Origin: RGIG1828 sp045654685
Lineage (GTDB): Bacteria; Bacillota; Clostridia; UMGS1810
Reading direction: 5' to 3'
DNA: 34,303 nt
Assembly (NCBI GenBank): GCA_045654685.1
Contig: JAZONV010000005.1
Location: 1 to 34,303 of the forward strand
In this document: positions 7,850 through 15,523 of the stretch, one piece after another
Layout: every line of letters starts with the position of its first letter
Position numbering within the stretch: the first letter of the stretch is position 1
Position numbers and translations under genes: made by a program
The notes under the pieces: generated by a model
What the model saw: the letters and a program-made list of their open reading frames with translations, nothing else
The model's database searches: none
Told to the model about the DNA's origin: nothing

Positions 7850-7897
7850 AATCAGGCTTAAGGAAAGCGGATTTACCGCTTTTCTTAAGCCTGATTT
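7849..7897. terminator. Bidirectional terminator between ytxH-like gene and spoVT
   Basis: A 22-bp near-perfect stem: 7849-7870 pairs with 7876-7897 around ATTTA, with one G-T wobble. AT-rich flanks provide T tracts on both strands, so it can end the plus-strand operon and the convergent spoVT transcript. The plus-strand stem begins within the stop codon of the ytxH-like gene. Confidence 0.88.
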
Positions 7898-7938
7898 ATT
7901 TGCAAAAGTTTGATTTTAAATTTTACATTTATGGTTTT

Positions 7939-8478
7939 TTATATTTCCATTTGTTTTCCCAAAAACATGGATGCCGCACCTGCAAGTTTCACTTCTACAT
8001 CTGTGATTTTTTCGTTATCATTATCATTCATTATGACAACATTTCCGATTGTATCGCCCTCGGCAATTATGGGTGATACAACTCCCAAAGTATATTTATC
8101 ACTCTGGTCGGTCAGTTTGAGTCTTTTTCCGTCTGTACAGATAAAAGCTGTTTTTTCTTCCATTATTCTTTCCATATCTGAACTTAATGGTTTTTCCATA
8201 AGTTCCTTTTTGGGAGCTCCGGCTGTTGCAATTATGGAATCTTTATCTGTTATACATACAGGTTTTCCGGAAGTTTTATAGAGAGATTCCGCATATTTTG
8301 ATGCAAATTCGCTAAGTTCTCCTATGGGAGAATATTTTCTGAAAATTACTCCTCCGTCTCTATCTGTATATATCTCAAGAGGGTCCCCTTCTCTTATTCT
8401 CATTGTTCTGCGGATTTCTTTGGGGATTACTACTCTGCCTAAGTCGTCAATTCTACGAACAATTCCTGTTGCTTTCAT
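7939..8478 (-). CDS. spoVT: Stage V sporulation protein T, AbrB-type regulator
   Basis: SpoVT is a forespore transcription factor that tunes sigma-G-dependent genes, including germination receptors, and affects spore coat and germination. The N-terminal AbrB swapped-hairpin DNA-binding domain (about residues 1-50) is nearly invariant: MKATGIVRRIDDLGRVVIPK followed by EIRRTMRIREGDPLEIYTDRDG. The C-terminal half is the GAF-like domain. The 179-residue length equals the Bacillus protein. I chose the ATG at 8478, which has AAAGGAG upstream and gives the canonical MKATG start; a TTG at 8484 is too close to that site. A perfect palindrome lies in its leader. Confidence 0.96.
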   Translation of the reverse strand: MKATGIVRRIDDLGRVVIPKEIRRTMRIREGDPLEIYTDRDGGVIFRKYSPIGELSEFASKYAESLYKTSGKPVCITDKDSIIATAGAPKKELMEKPLSSDMERIMEEKTAFICTDGKRLKLTDQSDKYTLGVVSPIIAEGDTIGNVVIMNDNDNEKITDVEVKLAGAASMFLGKQMEI

Positions 8479-8502
8479 TTTCAAAATACTCCTTTATTTT
8501 GC

Positions 8503-8523
8503 GGATAATTTATAAAATTATCC
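8503..8523. promoter_or_regulatory. Perfect palindrome in the spoVT leader
   Basis: GGATAATTT (8503-8511) and AAATTATCC (8515-8523) form a 9-bp inverted repeat around ATA, just upstream of the spoVT ribosome binding site. It could be an operator, possibly autoregulatory, or an RNA hairpin. No T tract follows, so it is not a terminator. Confidence 0.4.
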
Positions 8524-8637
8524 CTACAGTTTAACTTACAAGAGTATTTTGTGCAATCAAGGAATTTTTATGTAAGGAAAATGGTGGGAAGAAGTATGGC
8601 GAGATTTATATATTTTAGTTTCTTACTATATTTAAAT

Positions 8638-8666
8638 TTGACAAAAAATGAAATTATTGATAAAAT
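8638..8666 (+). promoter_or_regulatory. Sigma-A promoter of the marR-ABC exporter operon
   Basis: Consensus TTGACA (8638-8643), a 17-base spacer and TAAAAT (8661-8666). The candidate operator repeats begin two bases after the -10 box and therefore cover the transcription start. Confidence 0.82.
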
Positions 8667-8667
8667 A

Positions 8668-8697
8668 GTTGCACAGGAAACTGTTGCAACAGAAACT
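8668..8697 (+). promoter_or_regulatory. Candidate MarR operator: tandem 15-bp direct repeats
   Basis: GTTGCACAGGAAACT (8668-8682) is followed without a gap by GTTGCAACAGAAACT (8683-8697). GTTGCAAC in the second copy is itself an 8-bp palindrome. The repeats sit between the -10 box and the marR ribosome binding site, where a repressor would block initiation, so autorepression by the MarR protein is likely. Confidence 0.6.
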
Positions 8698-8717
8698 AAT
8701 TGTTTGAGAGGTATAAT

Positions 8718-9158
8718 ATGTCAAAATTTATGAAGATGCTGAATAATATCAGTCGATCACAGGCAATCTACAGAAGTTCCAAAGTGTCGGCAAATGATCT
8801 GCAAAGTTCCCATTATTCCTTTGTCCTGGCTATATGCCGTGAACCCGGACGTTCACAAGAAGAAATTGCAGTTGAACTTTGCGTCAACAAAAGCACCGTT
8901 GCAAGAAATCTTAATTATCTTGAAGAGAACGGATATATTTTAAGACAACCGCTCACCAATGACAAACGCCGCTTTTGTGTGCATCCCACTGAAAAAATGC
9001 TTAAGGTTCTCCCTGAAATAAAGACATCTTCCGTGGAATGGATGAAACTTATATCCGAGGGAATATGCAAAGATGAACTTGATGTATTTGACTCCGTGCT
9101 CAATCGAATGCAAAAAAAGGCAAGAGAAATCATAGAGAAACAAGAGGTAATCAAATGA
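8718..9158 (+). CDS. MarR-family transcriptional regulator of an ABC exporter
   Basis: A 146-residue winged-helix MarR repressor. The recognition region is evident (GRSQEEIAVELCVNKSTVAR, then NLNYLEENGYILRQPLTNDKRRFCVHPTEK), including the wing with the conserved D-x-R. Helices at both ends make the dimer interface. I chose the ATG at 8718 because GAGAGG lies 6 bases upstream; an in-frame TTG at 8700 has no such signal. Its stop overlaps the ATG of the first ABC subunit by four bases. MarR plus two ABC half-transporters is a common arrangement for inducible drug or toxin efflux; the ligand is unknown. Confidence 0.9.
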   Translation: MSKFMKMLNNISRSQAIYRSSKVSANDLQSSHYSFVLAICREPGRSQEEIAVELCVNKSTVARNLNYLEENGYILRQPLTNDKRRFCVHPTEKMLKVLPEIKTSSVEWMKLISEGICKDELDVFDSVLNRMQKKAREIIEKQEVIK

Positions 9159-10873
9159 ACTGGGTTTTTAATTTTTTAAAGCCATTGCGCCATAGAATTA
9201 TGATTGGTACAATCACAAAAATTATCGGCACTGTGGCAGAACTTATAATTCCATTTTTACTGAGTTACATACTGGAAAATGTTATAGAAACAAACCATAC
9301 AGGGATGATTTTATTCTATGGTATGCTGATGGCAATATGCGCCGTTATTGCATCTCTTGGCAATATTATTGCAAACAGAATGGCGGCAAAGACAACCATG
9401 ACATTTGCAACACGAATGAGAAAAGAACTTTTTTCCAAAACACTTCATCTGTCTGCAAGAAGTACTGACAGTTTTACTATTCCCTCACTTGAAGCAAGAA
9501 TCACATCCGACACATATAACGTACAAAATTTTATTGGCATGATGCAAAGAATGGGTATCAGAGCGCCGATTTTACTTCTTGGCGGTACTGTTATCACAAT
9601 GGTTATGGATAAAAAACTTGCACTTGTCATGATTGCTATTATGCCCGTTATATTTATTGTGGTTTACAGTATTTCACGCATGGGCGTGCCTCTTTACACC
9701 AAGGTGCAACAATCTGTTGACTCGATGGTAAGAGTTGTCCGCGAGGATGCTCAGGGAATACGTGTTATAAAGGCTCTTTCAAAAGTCGAATACGAAAATT
9801 CCCGTTATGACAAAGCAAATGCAGAACTAAGGAAAAACGAGGCAAGAGCAGGAATTATTATGGGGATTGTAAATCCGATTATGACCTTGCTTATGAACTT
9901 TGGTATTGTGGCGGTTGTAGCGGTAAGTGCATATTATGTTGAAAAAGGCACATCATCTGCAACAACAGTTATTGCATTTATGCAATATTTCACACTTATA
10001 TCAATGGCAATGATGTCACTTTCCAGAATGTTTGTTATGTATACAAAGTGTGCCGCTTCTGCCAAACGAATTTCACTTGTTATGGAAAGAGAAAATGAAC
10101 TTAAATTGGTAGAAGACGACGGCAAAGGTGACAAAGATTTTCACATTTGTTTTGAAAACGTCTCATTTTCATATCTTGGAAAAGAAAACAATCTGAAAAA
10201 TATATCCTTCTCATTGAAAAAAGGCGAAACTCTGGGTATTATAGGCGCTACCGGAAGCGGTAAATCAACAATACTTCGTTTGCTTATGCGCTTTTATGAC
10301 GCGGATTCAGGCGTTATTCGCATCAATGGAAGAGACATCCGTTCATACACACATAGGGAACTTACTTCAATGTTCGGCACAGTATTTCAAAACGACTTCA
10401 TTTATGCCGGAACAATAGAAGAAAATATCCGCTTCGGACGCGATATTGCAACCAAGGACATTATCAATGCGGCAACTACCGCCCAGGCTCATGATTTTAT
10501 CACATCTTTTTCCGACGGATATTCTCATGGAGTTACTACCGGCGGCACAAATCTTTCAGGTGGACAGCGACAACGACTTCTCATATCCAGAGCAATAGCC
10601 TCGCACCCTGAAATACTCATACTTGACGACTCATCCTCTGCCCTTGATTATAAAACCGATGCAAATCTTCGTCTTTCTCTTTCAAAAGACATTCCGGATT
10701 CTACGGTTATAACAGTTGCACAAAGAGTGAGTTCTGTTAAAAACTGCGATCTTATTCTCGTTATTGAAAACGGTGAAATTATCGGTGCAGGCAACCACAA
10801 TGAACTTATGAATTCCTGCTTGGAATATAAAGAGATAAGCGATTCTCAGATGGGAGGTGCTTTTCTTGACTAA
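9155..10873 (+). CDS. ABC exporter half-transporter, subunit with degenerate catalytic residues
   Basis: A 572-residue type IV ABC half-transporter: six-helix membrane domain (about 1-310), then a nucleotide-binding domain. Walker A is GATGSGKST (about 363-371) and the signature is LSGGQRQR. Walker B is ILILDDSSSALD, with aspartate where the catalytic glutamate should be, and the switch histidine is glutamine (VAQRVSS). These changes mark it as the non-catalytic partner of a heterodimer like BmrCD, LmrCD or TM287/288. Translationally coupled to marR (4-bp overlap) and followed at once by its partner. Likely exports drugs, peptides or lipids; substrate unknown. Confidence 0.92.
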   Translation: MNWVFNFLKPLRHRIMIGTITKIIGTVAELIIPFLLSYILENVIETNHTGMILFYGMLMAICAVIASLGNIIANRMAAKTTMTFATRMRKELFSKTLHLSARSTDSFTIPSLEARITSDTYNVQNFIGMMQRMGIRAPILLLGGTVITMVMDKKLALVMIAIMPVIFIVVYSISRMGVPLYTKVQQSVDSMVRVVREDAQGIRVIKALSKVEYENSRYDKANAELRKNEARAGIIMGIVNPIMTLLMNFGIVAVVAVSAYYVEKGTSSATTVIAFMQYFTLISMAMMSLSRMFVMYTKCAASAKRISLVMERENELKLVEDDGKGDKDFHICFENVSFSYLGKENNLKNISFSLKKGETLGIIGATGSGKSTILRLLMRFYDADSGVIRINGRDIRSYTHRELTSMFGTVFQNDFIYAGTIEENIRFGRDIATKDIINAATTAQAHDFITSFSDGYSHGVTTGGTNLSGGQRQRLLISRAIASHPEILILDDSSSALDYKTDANLRLSLSKDIPDSTVITVAQRVSSVKNCDLILVIENGEIIGAGNHNELMNSCLEYKEISDSQMGGAFLD

Positions 10874-12656
10874 GGATAACACAAAAAGAAAAAATAAAAA
10901 GGGTGTTTTTTTAAGACTCAGCAAATACGTTGTGCAACAATGGCCACTATTTATAATTGCAATAGTTTTGACACTTGGTTCAAACCAACTTTCTCTCCTT
11001 GGTCCGAGATATTCGGGAATTGCCATTGATGCAATAGAACTTGAAAGCGGTGTGAATTTTCCTGTTGTGTACAAAAATGTGGCATTCATGCTTGCATGCT
11101 ATGTTTTATCTGCTATTCTTTCCTACGTGCTGTCTGTTACGATGATAAAACTCAGCCAAAGAATCATATACCAAATGAGAAAACAGGTCTTTGAGAAACT
11201 CACCAGACTGCCTGTGAGTTTCTTTGATACCCATGCAACGGGCGATATAATAAGTCATCTTTCCTATGATATTGATACTATAAACAGCACTCTTTCCCAT
11301 GATATTGTGCAAATTATGACAAGTATCTATACTGTTGTCGGTTCTCTTATATTTATGTGGCAAATATCAAAACCTATGATTCTCATATTTGTCTTCACTG
11401 TTCCGGCATCTTTTTTATTCACAAGATACCGTTCAAAAATCGTCAGGCCGCTTTTCAGAAAGAGAGCAAAAATGTATGGAAAACTAAATGGCTTTGCCGA
11501 AGAAATGCTTACCGGTTCGCGAACTATTTCGGCATATGGAACACAGGAGGTTATATCATCACGTTTTAATAAAATAAACGACGAAGCCATGGATGCTTTC
11601 TACAAAGCAGAATACAACAGCGCTCTGCTCTTTCCCACAATCAATCTTATCAACAATATTTCAATCACCCTTGTGGCAATTATGGGTGGTATACTCTATA
11701 TGTATTCACAAAGCGGCACATTCCTTGCCACTTCCATGTTTTTCATCACATTGGGCGGTGTGGCGCAGTTTGTTCAGTATTCACGAAAATTTGCAGGTCC
11801 CATAAATGAATTCTCCAACATACTCCATGAGATTCAGTCTGCTTTATCAGCAGCAGAACGTGTGTTTGCTATCCTTGATGAAGAGACCGAAAAAGCAGAT
11901 TTACCAGGCGCCAAAGAATTAAAAAAAGTTGAAGGAAATGTAGAACTTCGTGATATATACTTTGGCTACAGCAAGGATAAAATAATTCTCAAAAATGTGT
12001 CGGTGGATGCAAAAAAAGGAAAAACCATTGCAATTGTAGGCCCAACGGGTGCCGGGAAAACAACCATCATTAATCTTCTTATGAGATTTTATGATCAACA
12101 AAGCGGCAAGATATTTATAGATGGCATCTCTTCCTTAAATATCAAGCGTTCAGACCTGCGCCTCGCATTTAATATGGTGCTTCAGGACACCTGGCTTTTC
12201 TATGGTACAATATATGACAACATTGTATATGGCAGAGAAGATGCAACACCCGAGGAAGTATATGCGGCGGCAAAAAGTGCAAAAATCGACTCATATATCC
12301 AAAGTTTACCAAATGGATATGATACGTTGCTTTCTGATGACGGAATCAACATCTCCAAAGGCCAAAAACAACTCATAACCATAGCGCGTGCGTTCCTTTC
12401 AAATGCTCCCATTCTGATTTTTGACGAAGCAACATCAAATGTTGACTCACGCACGGAAATTCAGATTCAAAACGCAATGAATGAACTTATGGAAAACAAA
12501 ACATGCTTTGTTATTGCTCACAGACTGTCAACAATACAAAATGCTGACACTATTCTTGTTGTTAAAGACGGAAGTATTATAGAACAAGGAAATCACGAGG
12601 AACTTATAAAGCAGGGTGGTTTTTACTGCTCTCTATATCACTCACAGTTTAATTGA
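10866..12656 (+). CDS. ABC exporter half-transporter, catalytic partner subunit
   Basis: A 596-residue ABC half-transporter with a six-helix membrane domain and a C-terminal ATPase. Walker A is GPTGAGKTT (about residue 391), Walker B is ILIFDEATSNVD with the catalytic glutamate, and the H-loop is IAHRLST. Its signature is ISKGQKQ instead of LSGGQ, so the site formed by this signature and the partner's Walker motifs is the degenerate one, while the partner's intact LSGGQ completes the active site here. The start is taken as TTG at 10866, 8 bases after GGGAGG; the GTG at 10857 overlaps that ribosome binding site. Overlaps the previous gene by 8 bases. Confidence 0.92.
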   Translation: MTKDNTKRKNKKGVFLRLSKYVVQQWPLFIIAIVLTLGSNQLSLLGPRYSGIAIDAIELESGVNFPVVYKNVAFMLACYVLSAILSYVLSVTMIKLSQRIIYQMRKQVFEKLTRLPVSFFDTHATGDIISHLSYDIDTINSTLSHDIVQIMTSIYTVVGSLIFMWQISKPMILIFVFTVPASFLFTRYRSKIVRPLFRKRAKMYGKLNGFAEEMLTGSRTISAYGTQEVISSRFNKINDEAMDAFYKAEYNSALLFPTINLINNISITLVAIMGGILYMYSQSGTFLATSMFFITLGGVAQFVQYSRKFAGPINEFSNILHEIQSALSAAERVFAILDEETEKADLPGAKELKKVEGNVELRDIYFGYSKDKIILKNVSVDAKKGKTIAIVGPTGAGKTTIINLLMRFYDQQSGKIFIDGISSLNIKRSDLRLAFNMVLQDTWLFYGTIYDNIVYGREDATPEEVYAAAKSAKIDSYIQSLPNGYDTLLSDDGINISKGQKQLITIARAFLSNAPILIFDEATSNVDSRTEIQIQNAMNELMENKTCFVIAHRLSTIQNADTILVVKDGSIIEQGNHEELIKQGGFYCSLYHSQFN

Positions 12657-12727
12657 CCGCACATTCCCTGTAACCCCAAGGATTGAAAAAACAAATAATG
12701 TCAATACAAGAAAAGCTGCTTCGCCGC

Positions 12728-12868
12728 TCCGCCTTGCGGCGGATGTGCAAAGCATTTTCGCTTTTCTTAAGCCATGTGCATTTTGAAAAGCAAAGCTTTT
12801 CAAAAATTTTGCACGGCAATATAATAAAATTTTTTACTGTATAGGAACGAAGTTTCATATACAGTAAA
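12728..12868. repeat. Cluster of three hairpins, possible interspersed repeat
   Basis: This 308-bp intergenic region (12657-12964) has no gene. It holds TCCGCC-TTGC-GGCGGA (12728-12743); an 11-bp palindrome TTTTGAAAAGC/GCTTTTCAAAA (12781-12805) with an outer GTGC/GCAC pairing; and TTTACTGTATA/TATACAGTAAA (12833-12868). The 12-mer TGCAAAGCATTT at 12746-12757 recurs exactly at 19795-19806 inside another hairpin-rich spacer, and a GCAAAGC core occurs in both, which suggests a dispersed repeat family. Confidence 0.6.
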
Positions 12869-12924
12869 GAAGGTTCGGACAACTCCTGTCAGGCTAACCT
12901 GCCCGGAGTCATCCGAACCTTCTT
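12867..12924. terminator. Bidirectional terminator between convergent ABC exporter genes
   Basis: AAGAAGGTTCGGA (12867-12879) pairs perfectly with TCCGAACCTTCTT (12912-12924); inside, ACTCC and GGAGT can also pair. It lies between the plus-strand exporter operon and the minus-strand exporter at 12965. The direct T tract is short, so it may act as a strong stem for both directions. Confidence 0.7.
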
Positions 12925-12964
12925 AATTATGTCGTCTTTTTAAAACCCGCATCTTTTTGCGTTT

Positions 12965-14713
12965 CTAAATGGCGGTATACATTCCGTAAAGTTTTGCATA
13001 CTCTCCGTCTTTTTCCATAAGTTCTTTATGGGTTCCGCTCTCGGTTATACCATCTTTTGTGAGAACTATAATTTTTGTTGCATTCTTTATAGTTGTCAAA
13101 CGATGGGCAATGGTAAACGTGGTGCGATCTTTGGCAAGACGTTCAAGAGATTTTTGAACAATGAGTTCACTTTCATTATCAAGAGCACTTGTTGCTTCAT
13201 CGAGAATAAGAATTGGCGGATTTTTGAGAAAAAGTCTTGCAATGGAAATTCTCTGTTTCTGACCGCCTGAAAGTTTCAGACCTCTTTCACCCACATAGGT
13301 ATCATATCCATTTGGAAGTTCAGAAATGAATTCGTGAGCACCTGCATTTTTTGCCGCCTCTATAACCGCCTCATCTGACGCATCCGGGCAACCATATGTG
13401 ATGTTTTCTCTTACTGTTCCGCTGAAAAGATAAACATCTTGCTGAACAACACCGATATTGTTTCTGAGAGATTTCATTGTCACATCTTTGATTGATTTTC
13501 CGTCTATTGTTATATCTCCCTCATCCAGTTCATAAAATCTTGGGATAAGATTACAAAGGGTTGTTTTGCCGCCACCTGAGGGACCAACAATTGCTATATT
13601 TTCACCTTTATTGACCTCAATGTTTATTTGAGACAACACTTCCTGTTTATCATCAGAATAGGAAAATGTTACATTTTTAAATAATATGTCTCCTTCCACA
13701 TCTTTAAGTTCACGGGCATTTTGAGTATCTGTTATATCAGGCTCGATGTCCATAATTTCGCAAAATCTGTCAATGCCCGTTATGCCTCTTTGGAACTGTT
13801 CCGTGAATTCAACAAGTTTTCGGATTGATGCAATGAGAGTTTGTATGTAGAGAAGATATGCCACAAGATCCGCTGCATTAATTTTTCCTTTTATCATAAA
13901 GAAAGAACCTACAATAATTATGATAACATACATTGCACCATCAAAAAATCTTGTGCAGGCATGGAAACGTGCCATGTATTTGTATGAAATCTTTTTGCGA
14001 TTGAAAAACTGCTTGTTTCCATCTTCAAATCTGTGCATTTCCTTTTCTTCATTGGCAAAACTTTTCACAACTCTTATGCCAAGAAGTGTATCTTCAACCT
14101 GAGAATTAAGTTCGCCTATCTGCTCACGCTGTTTTTTAAATGCTTCTTTCATACCTTTTCTGAAAAAGATTACAGATATGAGCATCAGAGGAAGTATTGC
14201 AAACATAATGAGTGTGAGAGCAACATTTATGCCGCACAAAATGATGAATGAACCAACAATCTTTATTCCGCAAATAAAGAGTTCTTCGGGGCAATGGTGA
14301 GCAAACTCTGTTATATCAAAAAGGTCATTTGATATTCTTGACATTATCTGCCCCACTTTTGTGTTGTTAAAGTATGTGAAAGACTGTTTCATAAGGTGAT
14401 CAAACATATCACGGCGCATATCTGTTTCCATCTTTGCACCCATAACATGACCTGCATCGGACATATAGTAGTTTGCAAAGGTATCAACTATTCTCAGGAA
14501 AAGATATATGACTCCGAGTCTTATGACACTTGATACTAATGTGTCCATTGCACCGCTTTGGGCAGTCTGGGTGATGTGACGTATAATCATTGGAAGAACA
14601 AGCTCGCAGACCGTTGAAAGGCAGGCACATATAAGGTCAAGAATCACAATGCCTATGTAGGGTTTGTAATACTTTGAAAAAACTTTTAAGTTTTTAAATT
14701 TTCCTTTTTTCAT
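12965..14713 (-). CDS. Homodimer-type ABC exporter (membrane domain plus ATPase)
   Basis: A 582-residue ABC half-transporter with all catalytic motifs canonical: Walker A GPSGGGKTT, signature LSGGQKQR, Walker B ILILDEATSALD and H-loop IAHRLTT. Unlike the neighbouring pair it can therefore work as a homodimer. Six membrane helices occupy about residues 15-300. The start is taken at ATG 14713 (MKKGKFKNLK), with GTGGGG a few bases upstream; an in-frame GTG at 14725 lies in that site. It follows a NagD-type phosphatase by 19 bases and a GH78 enzyme before that. Substrate unknown; lipid, peptide or drug export are all possible. Confidence 0.9.
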   Translation of the reverse strand: MKKGKFKNLKVFSKYYKPYIGIVILDLICACLSTVCELVLPMIIRHITQTAQSGAMDTLVSSVIRLGVIYLFLRIVDTFANYYMSDAGHVMGAKMETDMRRDMFDHLMKQSFTYFNNTKVGQIMSRISNDLFDITEFAHHCPEELFICGIKIVGSFIILCGINVALTLIMFAILPLMLISVIFFRKGMKEAFKKQREQIGELNSQVEDTLLGIRVVKSFANEEKEMHRFEDGNKQFFNRKKISYKYMARFHACTRFFDGAMYVIIIIVGSFFMIKGKINAADLVAYLLYIQTLIASIRKLVEFTEQFQRGITGIDRFCEIMDIEPDITDTQNARELKDVEGDILFKNVTFSYSDDKQEVLSQINIEVNKGENIAIVGPSGGGKTTLCNLIPRFYELDEGDITIDGKSIKDVTMKSLRNNIGVVQQDVYLFSGTVRENITYGCPDASDEAVIEAAKNAGAHEFISELPNGYDTYVGERGLKLSGGQKQRISIARLFLKNPPILILDEATSALDNESELIVQKSLERLAKDRTTFTIAHRLTTIKNATKIIVLTKDGITESGTHKELMEKDGEYAKLYGMYTAI

Positions 14714-14732
14714 AAAACACCCCACTCAAAAA

Positions 14733-15509
14733 TTATTTTATCAAATCTCCCACACCATCCAATACGTATTTGGGTCTGTAGGGGAATTTATCTATATCTT
14801 CCTTTGCGGTAACTCCGCTGAGAACCAGAACTGTGTCAACATTTGATTCGATTCCTGCAATTATGTCAGTATCCATTCTGTCACCTATGAATGCAATTTC
14901 AGCACTATGACAATCGAGTTTCTTCATGCCATGACGGAGCATTACGGGGTTTGGTTTGCCCACAAAATATGCTTTTTTGCCTGTTGCAATTTCGATGGGG
15001 GCAATGAGCGCTCCCGTTGCAGGCATAACTCCCCTTTCTGTGGGTCCTGTAACATCGGGGTTTGCACCTATGAGTTTTGCTCCTGCTCTTACAAGTTCTA
15101 TTGCTTTTTCAATTTTTTCAAAATTGTATGTTCTTGTTTCTCCCACAACAACATAGTCAGGATTTACATCATTCATATATATATTTCTGTCATAAAGTGC
15201 TTTTGTGAGAGCCGCCTCACCTATTACATAGGCGGTGCATCCGGGATTTTGTGAATGAAGAAATTCAGCTGTTGCCATGGCGCTTGTATAAAAATGTTTT
15301 GCAGGAACTTTGAGTCCCATTCTTTCAAGTTTCATGCTGAGTTCATGAGGCGTTTTTTCGGGACTGTTTGTTAAAAAAACAAATTTTTTATCATTATCCA
15401 ACATCCAGTTAACAAAATCCGAAACACCATCAAGGATTTTGTTTCCGTGATATATAACACCATCCATATCACATATAAAACCGTCTTTTTCAAGTATTTC
15501 TTTTACCAT
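14733..15509 (-). CDS. HAD-IIA (NagD-like) phosphatase
   Basis: A 258-residue cytoplasmic hydrolase of the haloacid dehalogenase superfamily, subclass IIA, which dephosphorylates sugar phosphates or nucleotides. All four HAD motifs are visible: DMDGVIYHG (nucleophile Asp14, acid Asp16), VFLTNSPEK (Thr/Ser motif II), the lysine in VGKPNP (motif III) and FIGDRMDTDI (motif IV, Mg-binding aspartates). The NagD-type cap lies between motifs II and III, and the length is typical. It sits 14 bases after the GH78 gene, so a role in sugar phosphate clean-up after glycoside breakdown is possible, but the substrate cannot be read from sequence. Confidence 0.9.
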   Translation of the reverse strand: MVKEILEKDGFICDMDGVIYHGNKILDGVSDFVNWMLDNDKKFVFLTNSPEKTPHELSMKLERMGLKVPAKHFYTSAMATAEFLHSQNPGCTAYVIGEAALTKALYDRNIYMNDVNPDYVVVGETRTYNFEKIEKAIELVRAGAKLIGANPDVTGPTERGVMPATGALIAPIEIATGKKAYFVGKPNPVMLRHGMKKLDCHSAEIAFIGDRMDTDIIAGIESNVDTVLVLSGVTAKEDIDKFPYRPKYVLDGVGDLIK

Positions 15510-15523
15510 ATTAAAATTCTCCT

